In this document: piece after piece, positions 55,122 to 63,605 of the stretch
Layout: the number at the start of each line of letters is the position of its first letter
Numbering within the stretch: position 1 is the stretch's first letter
Assembly: GCF_003044565.1 (NCBI RefSeq)
Contig: NZ_POXG01000010.1
Location: 1-64,000, forward strand
DNA length: 64,000 bases
Direction of reading: 5' to 3'
From: Neisseria sicca
GTDB lineage: Bacteria > Pseudomonadota > Gammaproteobacteria > Burkholderiales > Neisseriaceae
The notes under the pieces: model-generated
Told to the model about the DNA's origin: nothing
Databases searched by the model: none
What the model saw: the letters and a program-made list of their open reading frames with translations, nothing else
Position numbers and translations under genes: made by a program

Positions 55122-56741
55122 TCAGAAATTTTTCAGACGGCCTGCCGCCGCTTCTACTGCTTTTGCCGTTTCCGGCGGCAGCACCATCTGCGGGCGGGTC
55201 TGTTTCAGTTCCGCCGTTGCCTGTGCCAAATCCCGACAGCCGCCGTAAACCAGCAGCCAAGTCAGCACCACTGCCGCACTGCGTCCGTAGCCCAGCGCAC
55301 AACAGGTCAGGACCTTACCGTGTTGCCGGCGCAATGTTTCCAGCAATGAAGCCGCCTGCATCAAATCGTTTTCAGACGGCGCAACCATGTCCAATAACGG
55401 CAGAACGCGGTATGCGCCGCGATAGCGGGGGCGGGGATATTCGGCGCATACGTCCAATACGGCGGGAAGGTCGTCTGAAATTGCCAGGGGTTGCGGAGAT
55501 TTAGCTTGTGAAGCGGATTTTTGTGGCAAAAAACGGTAGATGCAAGGCAAAAAGCGCAGCAAGGTTGAACACCTTGCGAGCATTCTTAACGCAGCAGATG
55601 CCGTTTTTTTCCCAAAAACTCCGCCACAATGCTGAATCTCCGCAACCCCTGAGATACTGCCAATCCACACATCATCACGAACCCGCGCCGTCTTCGCCTT
55701 GCCACGCAGCCAATAAGCCATGTTCAGCCGCACGCCCACCAGATAAGGCAGCAGCAAAACTGTTGCCGCAGCCGACAGCCTACCGTCTGCCTGTTTTTGG
55801 AACACCGCCGCGTTGCCGGTCAGATAGGCGAAAGCGACCATCAATAAGGACACGCTGACCCACAACATCCACAACCATACACCGCCGAACAAGGACGGCA
55901 GAGCCGACAATACCGCGCCCGCCAGATACAGCATGGCGATTTTGATTTCGCGGGAACGTGTCTCGGGGAAAGTTTTGGCTTCGCGGAAATCAGTGTTGTT
56001 CGTTTTATCTTCGCAGAAACTCACTTCGCTCGTTTTGGCGAAATTTGCTTCGCTCATTTTAGCTTCGCAGAAACTCGCTTCGCTCGTTTTCAGACGACCT
56101 GTTTGGCTGTCCGGCTCTGCTACGGACAAACTTCGTCTCCTGAAAGGCGATACGCCGTGTTGCGGTATTGCCCACAACACCAGCCAGCCCAGTAGCGCGC
56201 CGGTCGGTACATCGATAAAGTGGTGTTGGTAAGTCGTCAGCACCGATAAGGCAATCAGGCTTTGCCACAACAAAATCGGCAAGCGGATTTTGGGAAACCG
56301 CGTCCAATAAAATGCGCCGACAATGATCGACAGCGCGATATGCAGCGACGGCGATTGGTTGTACGGCAAATCAAACGCGACCAATGAATCAAACATGACG
56401 CCCCACAAGCCGTCGGTGTGCGGCTTCGGCCAGCCGAAATGCAGCGGAAACAACATAAAGCAAGTAGTGGCAACGATTTGCGCCGATACCAGCCGTGCGA
56501 CGTAGCGGTTTTGTTCACGCGAATTTCGGCAAAGGAAAAACGCCGCAGCGTACATCAGGTTCAGCGACCAATAAGGCAAAATCGTCCATTCCCAAAACGG
56601 AATGCCGCGCTCCCACGCAAAAGCGATTTCCGGCACATAAGCCAGCGATGCCGCGTAATAGTTGGACAAAGTGTAGCTGGCATAAAAAAGTATGCCGACC
56701 AAAGCGAGTTTGAGTAGAGAAGTTTTCAGCGTAGGTTTCAT
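55122..56741 (-). CDS. PAP2-superfamily / dual-specificity phosphatase fusion, YnbD-like
   Basis: 539 residues. N-terminal half: six membrane helices of a PAP2_3 (Aur1/inositolphosphotransferase-like) domain with SPSLHIALS and TTYQHHFIDVPTG, containing the catalytic His and Asp. C-terminal half: a cytosolic dual-specificity/tyrosine phosphatase domain with CX5R in CALGYGRSAAVV. The enterobacterial counterpart is about 430 residues; the excess here is explained by two in-frame insertions, repeats at about 55985-56100 and a palindromic element at 55485-55651. Whether the enzyme remains active is therefore uncertain. Lipid phosphate or polyprenyl phosphate substrates are likely. Confidence 0.85.
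   Translation of the reverse strand: MKPTLKTSLLKLALVGILFYASYTLSNYYAASLAYVPEIAFAWERGIPFWEWTILPYWSLNLMYAAAFFLCRNSREQNRYVARLVSAQIVATTCFMLFPLHFGWPKPHTDGLWGVMFDSLVAFDLPYNQSPSLHIALSIIVGAFYWTRFPKIRLPILLWQSLIALSVLTTYQHHFIDVPTGALLGWLVLWAIPQHGVSPFRRRSLSVAEPDSQTGRLKTSEASFCEAKMSEANFAKTSEVSFCEDKTNNTDFREAKTFPETRSREIKIAMLYLAGAVLSALPSLFGGVWLWMLWVSVSLLMVAFAYLTGNAAVFQKQADGRLSAAATVLLLPYLVGVRLNMAYWLRGKAKTARVRDDVWIGSISGVAEIQHCGGVFGKKTASAALRMLARCSTLLRFLPCIYRFLPQKSASQAKSPQPLAISDDLPAVLDVCAEYPRPRYRGAYRVLPLLDMVAPSENDLMQAASLLETLRRQHGKVLTCCALGYGRSAAVVLTWLLVYGGCRDLAQATAELKQTRPQMVLPPETAKAVEAAAGRLKNF
55485..55651. mobile_element. Palindromic MITE-like insertion inside the phosphatase gene
   Basis: 167 bp bounded by CAGGGGTTGCGGAGATT and AATCTCCGCAACCCCTG. 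Beyond those 17 bp the two halves stay complementary with mismatches (TTGTG, AAAAAACGG) down to a central GCAAGGT/ACCTTGC stem. An uptake sequence touches its left end. It is read through in frame, adding some 55 residues that do not resemble the flanking domains. It is not a Correia element. Confidence 0.7.
55985..56100. repeat. Uptake-sequence-linked tandem repeats in coding sequence
   Basis: Three to four imperfect copies of GAAACTCGCTTCGCTCGTTTT (spacing about 25-30 bp), ending in an inverted uptake sequence at 56092. On the coding strand they give repeated SEASFCEAK-like peptides. A shorter array of the same unit lies at 54018-54082 in the acyltransferase gene. Confidence 0.75.
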
Positions 56742-56744
56742 GTT

Positions 56745-57332
56745 TTATCTAGTGCATTCCACTTCATCGCCATAATGGTCGGAACTCAGGCAGGATAAAG
56801 CGTGTTCTTTTGGATGATAGCGGAATTCCTGCCACGGACCATCAGACGAAACGGTACGCCAGTGATGCCGTGAAGATTGGTATTGCTTCAACGTCCCGTT
56901 TGCGCCTTTGATACAAAAATTCTGCGCCCTACCCGCTGCCAACATACCGTGTCGTTTATCGGTTGGTGTTGTAAATAAGGGAATAAGCTTAGACATATCG
57001 GCATTTCGGGCAAACTTCATTTTGACATAGCCGTATTCTTCATTAGATTCAATAACCAAGGCTGACAACGGCTGTCCCAAAGCAACAGAATTTTTCAATT
57101 CTATGGTTAATGCTTCACCATCTGATGCTGTCTGTCTGCTGTGGCTGCGGGCAACGGAGGCGCGGTATTGGGCAGGCAGTCTGCCGATATCGGACTTCCC
57201 ATAAGGCAAGGCTTCAGAATCAAACGCACAGCCCTTCTTCAGAGATTGCAACAACGGCGTCCAGTCAGCCGCATCGGCATAGCAGGCGGATGAAAATGCG
57301 GAAAGAATTAGTAATATGAGTGACTTTTTCAT
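56745..57332 (-). CDS. Secreted protein of unknown function in the lipid operon
   Basis: 195 residues. Signal peptide KKSLILLILSAFSSACYADA; a lipobox is not convincing. The mature protein has Cys at about 36, in NFCIKG, and two near the C terminus (ALSCLSSD, EVECTR), suggesting periplasmic disulfides. No family recognised. First gene of the minus-strand run: it ends 3 bp before the phosphatase start, so it is cotranscribed with the phosphatase, small membrane protein, acyltransferase and CDP-diglyceride synthase. Confidence 0.8.
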   Translation of the reverse strand: MKKSLILLILSAFSSACYADAADWTPLLQSLKKGCAFDSEALPYGKSDIGRLPAQYRASVARSHSRQTASDGEALTIELKNSVALGQPLSALVIESNEEYGYVKMKFARNADMSKLIPLFTTPTDKRHGMLAAGRAQNFCIKGANGTLKQYQSSRHHWRTVSSDGPWQEFRYHPKEHALSCLSSDHYGDEVECTR

Positions 57333-57530
57333 TATAAAACTTCACCTTATTAAAATTTGTACAAGCGTAATAACTTTTCCCGAAAATTTCTTTGTATAGC
57401 TTTGCATATCGACATGTTGCATGTTTTTTCGGAACGGATAAAATATGTTCAGCTTTCAAAGCAAAGCAAGGATGGCGCCGGATCGTCCACGCCACACATC
57501 ACTCTTTTTTACTTTATGGAGTAATACCAG

Positions 57531-57902
57531 ATGAAATTCTTATCTGCCGCTATCGTAGCTGTTCTGACCGCCGGTGTTTCCATGACTGCCGCTGCCGCTC
57601 CTGCAGGCTACGTTACTTACAAATGTGACAACGGTAAAAAACTGAATGTCGTTTATGAATTTGACCGTCGCGGCAATGCAGTAGGCGCTTCTGCAAATGC
57701 GGCCGGCAAACAAATCAGCCTGCGCACCGACAAACGTCGCTCTGACAGCACTGGCACTACCTTCACCAACAAACGCGGCTTCTCTATGTCTGCCGGTTAC
57801 ATCGACCGCAACACCCACACCACTTCTGAAGTGGTAGGCGTTAGCGATGCACAAAACCGCTTCATCGTGAAAAACTGCGAACCTGTTAACATCGACCGTT
57901 AA
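57531..57902 (+). CDS. Adhesin complex protein / MliC-type lysozyme inhibitor-like
   Basis: 123 residues. Signal peptide ending AAAA, then YVTYKCDNGKKLNVVYEFD, a central beta-rich part and a final FIVKNCEPVN; the two Cys are placed to form one disulfide. The pattern (aromatic-x-C-x2-GK-k-v-x-Y-x-F near the start, C near the end) fits neisserial ACP, which inhibits C-type lysozyme and aids adhesion. Sequence is divergent. TATGGAG precedes the start. Monocistronic. Confidence 0.75.
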   Translation: MKFLSAAIVAVLTAGVSMTAAAAPAGYVTYKCDNGKKLNVVYEFDRRGNAVGASANAAGKQISLRTDKRRSDSTGTTFTNKRGFSMSAGYIDRNTHTTSEVVGVSDAQNRFIVKNCEPVNIDR

Positions 57903-57930
57903 TTTTAAACGAACGATTTAAGCTTCTTTG

Positions 57931-57969
57931 AGGTCGTCTGAAAACCGAAACGAGTTTTCAGACGACCTT
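57931..57969 (+). terminator. Terminator (uptake-sequence pair)
   Basis: AGGTCGTCTGAAAAC and complement, followed by TTTCGTTTT. Confidence 0.8.
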
Positions 57970-58094
57970 TCGTTTTATCTGTTGCCGGTCAAAATCAAAA
58001 ATTGTTGCATATCTGCAACTGCCATTTCACACACGCGACAATCTAAAACTTGTCCTCTGCGCGCGAAACGGCGGTCATTTGTAAACTTCTCTTT

Positions 58095-59837
58095 TTATTT
58101 CTTCACAGCCAAGCTGACGGTAAAGATGCCATCTTCGTCTATCCACTGATGGATTTTTTCAAAACCGGCTTTCTCGACCAACTGATCCATTTCCTGCTGG
58201 CTGCGGCGGCGCATCACCCAGTTCGGACTGCCTGCTTTGTGGCTGGTCAGTGCGCGGGCAATCATTTCGAGCTGCGGATGCCACGGCTGTCCGGTGTAAA
58301 TCAGGTAGCCGCCTGTTTCAATCGCATCGCCAAAGCCGTAGAGCGAGTTCAAAATCAAATCGTTGTCGGCAAACAATTCGTGCAGACCGGAAACGATGCC
58401 CAGCGTGGGGCGCGGTTGCAAATCCTGATAATTGGCACGGTCGTAGGCATTGACTTCGTTGAAGGTAACCGTGTCTTGCAGACCGCGTTCGGCAATCAGC
58501 CTGCGTCCGGCTTCGACGTTAATCGGGCTGTAATCGCGCAGGCGCACGGAATCAGGCAGCGTGTCGGCAGTCAGCGCGTCGAGCACATAGCGGCCGTGCC
58601 CCGAGGCAATATCGAGAACGTGTACCGGTTTGCCCGCTTCGCGCAGCTTGGCAGAGGCCGTCTGAATCGCTTTACCGATATTGATTTTGCGTTGGCGGAT
58701 GCCGCGCCAGCCGATGGCGTTTAGATAGTGTTTATCCACCGCCACACCAAAGGCGTTGCTGCCCTGTGGCTGGTTGCGGTACACATAATCGAGCGTGCTG
58801 CCGGAGTCATAGCCGGTTTCCTTGCCGATTTTCAAACCTTCGCTCCAACGCGCTCCAAGATCGAGGGAAGCGCGGTAAACTGCCCAAAATGCGCCGCGCG
58901 GCGAATAAATAGACAAAGGTGTTGCCAATTCGTCGGCTTCGCGACGGCTTTCGCCGTGCAGATGGGCTTGGGTCAAATCGACTTGATATAAAGGCTGATT
59001 GAAACGTTCACGGATAAAGCGGCGCATTTCGACGAAGGCGATTTCGCGGTTTTGTTCGCCCAAAGTGTCGTGATAGAAGCCGGGCAGGATATGGCGTTCT
59101 TTGATGCGGCTGCCCAAGCGGTTGTAGAAATCGTGTTGCGGTTTGTGGTGAACAACCCAGTCGCTGCCGGAAATCAAAAGCTGCACGGGCGTGGTAATTG
59201 CCTGCGCATCGGCGACGACGCGTTCGGCAGCCTCATACAAACCGAGCAGAATGCGCACGGAAATGGCGCGGGCGATCCGCGGATCGTTGTCATAGCTGGT
59301 TTGACGCTCTTTGTTATGAGTCAGGTAATGGGCTTTGACGTAGCTGTTGACAAAGAAATTGCCGCGCCATTTCTGCATGATTTTCAGACCGGTGCGGGCA
59401 AAAGGGACGTAGAGTTTGACTTTGAATGCGGGCGATGCCAATACGGCGCAGCGGATTTTCGGCGCGTAGTCGTGCAGCCAAGTGGACACCAATACTGCGC
59501 CGACGCTTTGCGCGATCACGCAGATGTTTTCGGGCTTGATGCCGTATTCGCTTTGGATGTGGCGGATAAAGTCGTCCACATCGGCAACGGAGGTACCGAT
59601 ACTGGGGCTGTCGCCGCGTTCGCCGGGGCTGTGGCCATGACCGCGCGCGTCCCATGCGAAATAGGCAAAATCGTCAAAACCAAGTTCGTTGGCAACAAAC
59701 ATCATCCGGCCGGAATGTTCATGACCGCGGTGGAACAGCACGATGGCCTTATCGGTCGAACCGTCGGCAGCTGGGCGGTAGCGGTAGAAAAGCGAAGTGC
59801 CGTCTTGGGTGGAAAAATAATTTTGTTGCTCGGACAT
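58095..59837 (-). CDS. Alpha/beta hydrolase fused to SAM-dependent methyltransferase, YnbC-like
   Basis: 580 residues from the Met at 59837 (CAGGAGTT upstream), the length of E. coli YnbC. Residues 1-300: alpha/beta hydrolase with FAWDARGHGHSPG, nucleophile elbow VIAQSVGAV and a C-terminal His in LPGFYHDTLGE, the pattern of monoacylglycerol lipase-like enzymes. Residues 310-580: Rossmann methyltransferase with VLDIASGHGRYVLDAL and GGYLIYTGQPWHPQLEMI. A hydrolase/methyltransferase pair in one chain, beside CDP-alcohol and phosphatidate enzymes, suggests a lipid substrate. Monocistronic on the minus strand. Confidence 0.87.
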   Translation of the reverse strand: MSEQQNYFSTQDGTSLFYRYRPAADGSTDKAIVLFHRGHEHSGRMMFVANELGFDDFAYFAWDARGHGHSPGERGDSPSIGTSVADVDDFIRHIQSEYGIKPENICVIAQSVGAVLVSTWLHDYAPKIRCAVLASPAFKVKLYVPFARTGLKIMQKWRGNFFVNSYVKAHYLTHNKERQTSYDNDPRIARAISVRILLGLYEAAERVVADAQAITTPVQLLISGSDWVVHHKPQHDFYNRLGSRIKERHILPGFYHDTLGEQNREIAFVEMRRFIRERFNQPLYQVDLTQAHLHGESRREADELATPLSIYSPRGAFWAVYRASLDLGARWSEGLKIGKETGYDSGSTLDYVYRNQPQGSNAFGVAVDKHYLNAIGWRGIRQRKINIGKAIQTASAKLREAGKPVHVLDIASGHGRYVLDALTADTLPDSVRLRDYSPINVEAGRRLIAERGLQDTVTFNEVNAYDRANYQDLQPRPTLGIVSGLHELFADNDLILNSLYGFGDAIETGGYLIYTGQPWHPQLEMIARALTSHKAGSPNWVMRRRSQQEMDQLVEKAGFEKIHQWIDEDGIFTVSLAVKK

Positions 59838-59936
59838 GAAAAACTCCTGATAGTCATATTTTCGAACGGTATCATGACATATTAAATTTATGCAATCGTT
59901 ATCTGACAAACGGACAAATGAAATGATTAAAAGCAA

Positions 59937-59968
59937 AAAGGTCGTCTGAAATGTTTCAGACGACCTTT
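59937..59968. terminator. Uptake-sequence inverted pair
   Basis: AAAGGTCGTCTGAAA and TTTCAGACGACCTTT almost without a loop, in the divergent gap between the hydrolase gene and the PepSY gene. Confidence 0.6.
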
Positions 59969-60063
59969 ACTACGTTTAACGAAGTGCTAAATGACTGCTA
60001 ATTTTGCCGTGTTTTAATACACTCATCAAAACCCCAACGACACATTTCGAAAGGAAGTCGAAC

Positions 60064-60348
60064 ATGAAAAAATTATTATTGACCGCTATCGTCGCTTTGT
60101 CCGCTACTGTCGCAGGTGCCAACGATTACATCGAACACCAAATTTACAGCGACAGAAATTTTGAACAAAACCGTGCCAAAGCCATCAGAATGCTTGAGCA
60201 ACGCGGCTATCGCGTTCACGACATCGATGCCGACGACTATCGTGGCAGACCTGTATTGGACGTAGAAGCCTACAAAGGCGGACGCGAATACGACATCAAA
60301 TTGTCTTACCCCGACTTGAGAATCATCAAAGAGCGTATCGACTACTAA
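60064..60348 (+). CDS. PepSY-domain periplasmic protein
   Basis: 94 residues from the ATG at 60064 (AAAGGAAGTC upstream). Signal peptide KKLLLTAIVALSATVAGA, then one PepSY-like unit: KAIRMLEQRGYRVHDIDADDYRGRPVLDVEAYKGGREYDIKLSYPDLRII. Such small proteins modulate proteases or sensors in the periplasm. Own terminator. Confidence 0.85.
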   Translation: MKKLLLTAIVALSATVAGANDYIEHQIYSDRNFEQNRAKAIRMLEQRGYRVHDIDADDYRGRPVLDVEAYKGGREYDIKLSYPDLRIIKERIDY

Positions 60349-60365
60349 GAAACGATGCGTTCAAG

Positions 60366-60400
60366 ACTGCCGCAAACTGCCCGTTTGGCGGCAGTTTTTG
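60366..60400 (+). terminator. Terminator of the PepSY gene
   Basis: ACTGCCGC and GGCGGCAGT stem followed by five T; no uptake sequence. Confidence 0.88.
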
Positions 60401-60571
60401 TTGAAGGAATGGAAATTGGATTGCCGACTTAATCATTACATACATGATTATCCCAAAGAATGTAATGTTTTTATCAATAATGCATGACGTTGTGTAAATT
60501 CTCCAAACCTAAGGAACTAAAAAACGCTTTTCCTTTCCATTCAAATTGATTCACTCAAACGGAGTATAAAC

Positions 60572-62545
60572 ATGGATTTCCACGATAAAAATAAAAAGGG
60601 ACAAGAGCCGCAAAATACGGTTTCCGACTGGGAGAAACCTTTCGAGCGACCCGACCCCGATGCGCCCCAGCCTGTTTCTGAAGTTTGGGAAGATGCAGAA
60701 GAAGCGTTTGATAAGGGTGAAGAAGCTTTAAAAGCTAAAGAAACCTTAAAAACTGAAGAAACTGTGAAAGCTGAAGAAGCCGTGACAACCGAAAATTTGG
60801 CGAAAACCGAAGAAGTTGTGAACGCTGAAACGGCAGAGAATCTAACAGACCACAATCCCGAAGAGCTTACGTCGAAAAACATCATCATCGAAGGCATTGG
60901 GACGTCGTCTGAAAAGCCCAAAAAGAAAAAGAAAGACAAAAAAGACAAGGCGAAGAAGAAAAATCAAGCCGCCGATGTGCCGCCTTCCGATCTTTTGGGT
61001 ACGAACAAAGGCGTGGAAACCATGTTCCGTAACGCTGTGCGCTCGGAGATGGAGCTGCTCGCGCTGGCGGCGACCAAGGCGAACATTATGATTTCGCTGA
61101 ATGGTTTTATCGTGTCTGCACTGATGATTTCGGGTGCGTTTATTTTCTCATCGTCGCCCGAATTTCTGATTCCGGCGAGTACGTTTATGATTACTGCCGC
61201 CGCGTCCATCGTGTTCGCGCTTCTATCCGCTTCGCCCGAACGTATCGGCAAAATGCAGGCTGCGCGTACTTGGGTTAAGGATTTATTCCGCGGTCGCGCC
61301 AAACTGCGTGATTTGAAAACCCGCCTCAGCAGCACACAAACGCGCTTTTTCAGCGGCAGCCAGCCCAATATTCTGATTTATGAAGACCGTGTGAAGGTGC
61401 AAAAAGAGCAATATTGGGAAATGATGCAGGAGATTATGAGCGACCGCAAACAAGTCTATCAAAAGATGAGCGATCATCTTTACTGGCTGGGCTTGCTGGC
61501 GGACAAACAGTTCAAATACATCAACTTGTCTTATGCCGTATTCCGCTGGGGGCTTTTGGCTTCGCTGGCGGCGTTTATCGGCGTGAAAACACTACCTTCT
61601 CTTTTGACTAAGCCTGCCAACAATGCGGCAGAGCTGCGCGCTTTGGGCATTAATATGTTCAACGGTGTGTACGAGCCTTCCGCCGTACAACAGCTTCCAG
61701 ACGGTAAACTGCTGATTGCCGAAGACGAACCGAACCATGCGTTCAGTATTGTCAGCATCGATCCGTCAGGCAGATTTATCGAAGACGAAGCCTTGGATAC
61801 GCGCGTGATTACCGGCTTCAAACGCCGTCTGAGCGACTTGGAAGCATTGGCACGCGACGATGAAGGCTTTATCTACGCGCTCACTTCGCACTCGCGCACC
61901 CGCAAAGGCAACCGCTCGCCCGACCGCGAACACCTGATGCGCTTTAAAATCCAAGATGGCAATGTGTTGGGACTGACCAGCTACGACAATCTGACGCAGG
62001 TTTTGGAAACCGACCACAAATTACACGACCTCATCCGCGAACGCACCAAAGCCGAAGTTTCCTTTGAAGAAATCAATATCGAAGGTATGGCGTTTGACCC
62101 CGTGAAGAAACGTCTCGTCTTAGGCTTCCGCGATCCTGAGTTCAACAATATGGCTTTGGTGGCATTCATCAGCAACTCGAAAGACGTGTTCGAGCGCAAC
62201 GCCAAGCCTGAATTTGACGAAGTTGCCATCCTTGACATCGACGGCGGCGGTATCCGTTCTATCAACTACGACCCGGTGTTGAAAAACTACGTCATCGCCA
62301 ACGAAGTGAAGGATGAAAACGGTCAGAAATTCTCGCAATTGTGGACTTGGAGCGGCAACCCGACTGACGAACCGCAAAAAATCTCGCTGCCCAACCTGCA
62401 ACACATCACCAACGTCGAAGCCGTTGATTCGATTACGGTCAACGGCAAGCCGCAGATGATTGTGATGGGTGACGAAGGCAACGCTTCGCAGAAAATTACC
62501 GCCAAGTACATGGTGGTGGATTACAGCCAGTTCGGCAAACAGTAG
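60572..62545 (+). CDS. DUF5706-type membrane module fused to DUF3616-like propeller
   Basis: 657 residues. Residues 1-115: acidic, repetitive Glu/Ala/Lys/Thr tail; 116-130: mostly Lys. Residues 146-340 match the DUF5706 (Pycsar-effector transmembrane) pattern: GVETMFRNAVRSEMELLALAATKANIMISLNG, helices at 172-194 and 199-221, a cytosolic segment, then DKQFKYINLSYAVFRWG and a third helix at 321-339. Residues about 355-655 are beta-propeller-like and resemble DUF3616 (INIEGMAFDP, LVLGFRDP, GGGIRSINYD, VMGDEG). The propeller should be periplasmic. No cyclase or nuclease partner is adjacent. I do not know this architecture. An uptake-like GTCGTCTGAAAA encodes part of the Lys-rich segment. Confidence 0.8.
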   Translation: MDFHDKNKKGQEPQNTVSDWEKPFERPDPDAPQPVSEVWEDAEEAFDKGEEALKAKETLKTEETVKAEEAVTTENLAKTEEVVNAETAENLTDHNPEELTSKNIIIEGIGTSSEKPKKKKKDKKDKAKKKNQAADVPPSDLLGTNKGVETMFRNAVRSEMELLALAATKANIMISLNGFIVSALMISGAFIFSSSPEFLIPASTFMITAAASIVFALLSASPERIGKMQAARTWVKDLFRGRAKLRDLKTRLSSTQTRFFSGSQPNILIYEDRVKVQKEQYWEMMQEIMSDRKQVYQKMSDHLYWLGLLADKQFKYINLSYAVFRWGLLASLAAFIGVKTLPSLLTKPANNAAELRALGINMFNGVYEPSAVQQLPDGKLLIAEDEPNHAFSIVSIDPSGRFIEDEALDTRVITGFKRRLSDLEALARDDEGFIYALTSHSRTRKGNRSPDREHLMRFKIQDGNVLGLTSYDNLTQVLETDHKLHDLIRERTKAEVSFEEINIEGMAFDPVKKRLVLGFRDPEFNNMALVAFISNSKDVFERNAKPEFDEVAILDIDGGGIRSINYDPVLKNYVIANEVKDENGQKFSQLWTWSGNPTDEPQKISLPNLQHITNVEAVDSITVNGKPQMIVMGDEGNASQKITAKYMVVDYSQFGKQ

Positions 62546-62559
62546 TTTTAAAGCTGATT

Positions 62560-62606
62560 AAAAGGTCGTCTGAAACTGAGGTTTAAGGTTTCAGACGACC
62601 TTTTTT
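62560..62606 (+). terminator. Terminator (uptake-sequence pair)
   Basis: AAAAGGTCGTCTGAAAC and complement followed by seven T. Confidence 0.88.
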
Positions 62607-62661
62607 TGCCGGCGAATAACCTTCCCCATCTAAACCGATACGGCATTGCCTCGTTCTGATT

Positions 62662-62818
62662 TATAGTGGATTAACTTTAAACCAGTACGGCGTTGCCTCG
62701 CCTTAGCTCAAAGAGAACGATTCTCTAAGGTGCTAAAGCACCAAGTGAATCGGTTCCGTACTATTTGTACTGTCTGCGGCTTCGTCGCCTTGTCCTGATT
62801 TAAAGTTAATCCACTATA
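62662..62818. repeat. Correia repeat enclosed element, long form
   Basis: 157 bp, inverted orientation as at 24601. A fragment of a second copy (acggcattgcctcgttctga) lies just before it at about 62639-62658. Confidence 0.95.
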
Positions 62819-62877
62819 TATATCCTTCCGCGAAAGGGCGGATGGAAAGCCTGCCGATTATGATTCAGCTACAAAAG

Positions 62878-62920
62878 AAAGGTCGTCTGAAACCGAATCT
62901 CATAGTTTCAGACGACCTTT
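62878..62920 (-). terminator. Terminator of the DUF2238 gene (uptake-sequence pair)
   Basis: AAAGGTCGTCTGAAAC and complement, 20 bp after the stop at 62941. Confidence 0.8.
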
Positions 62921-62940
62921 TCACTATTGTCTAACCGCTG

Positions 62941-63561
62941 TCAGCTTGCGTTCAACCGCTTGTCCGGTCGTGTAAAAACAAACACCACCAGCGAAGTCAG
63001 CGCGCCCAGCGTATCGGCGAGCATGTCTTTTTGCGCGTCCCAAATATCGCCTTGCGAACCGAGCACTTCCAGTCCTGCTTCGCCGCCGTCAATCACGGCA
63101 TACTGCCATTCGATGACTTCATAAGCTGCTGCCACGCTCATGATGAAGAACAAGGAGAAAAACAAGGCGAGCGCAGGACGACAGAGTTTGCGGCGCAACA
63201 GCCATTCCGCCATCGGATAGGCGTAGAAGCCGATGATGTAGTGTCCGACGCGGTCGAAATGGTTGCGGTTTTCGCCTAAGAACGGCGCAAGCAGGCGGTT
63301 TGCCCAATCGAAAGGGACATCGGCGAAGGTGTAGTGCGAGCCGATGGTGTGCATAATCAGCCAAAAGCTCATGAAAACATAAGCCAAATTGCTGAAACGG
63401 AAGAGGCGGTAAGTGGCAACAAGTGCGACAAATACGATGGAAACGGGCAGGATTTCGGCGTACCAAACGGCACGGTCGGACGGATTAATGCCCGACCAGA
63501 CGATGAGTGTGGAAATGAAAAGCGCGAGCAGCAAAGGGATGATGTGCGAAGTTTTTTGCAT
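62941..63561 (-). CDS. DUF2238 (YjdF-like) inner-membrane protein
   Basis: 206 residues with about six membrane helices. SHYTFADVPFDWANRLLAPFLGENRNHFDRVGHYIIGF and EVIEWQYAVIDGG plus GDIWDAQKDMLADTLGAL, with conserved His, Asp and Trp, are DUF2238 signatures. Function unknown. It follows the CDP-alcohol phosphatidyltransferase gene by 44 bp on the minus strand and is probably cotranscribed with it. Confidence 0.88.
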   Translation of the reverse strand: MQKTSHIIPLLLALFISTLIVWSGINPSDRAVWYAEILPVSIVFVALVATYRLFRFSNLAYVFMSFWLIMHTIGSHYTFADVPFDWANRLLAPFLGENRNHFDRVGHYIIGFYAYPMAEWLLRRKLCRPALALFFSLFFIMSVAAAYEVIEWQYAVIDGGEAGLEVLGSQGDIWDAQKDMLADTLGALTSLVVFVFTRPDKRLNAS

Positions 63562-63605
63562 GATATTTTCTTTTTATTAAGTGAGTATAAGATGGGAAAT
63601 GGGTT

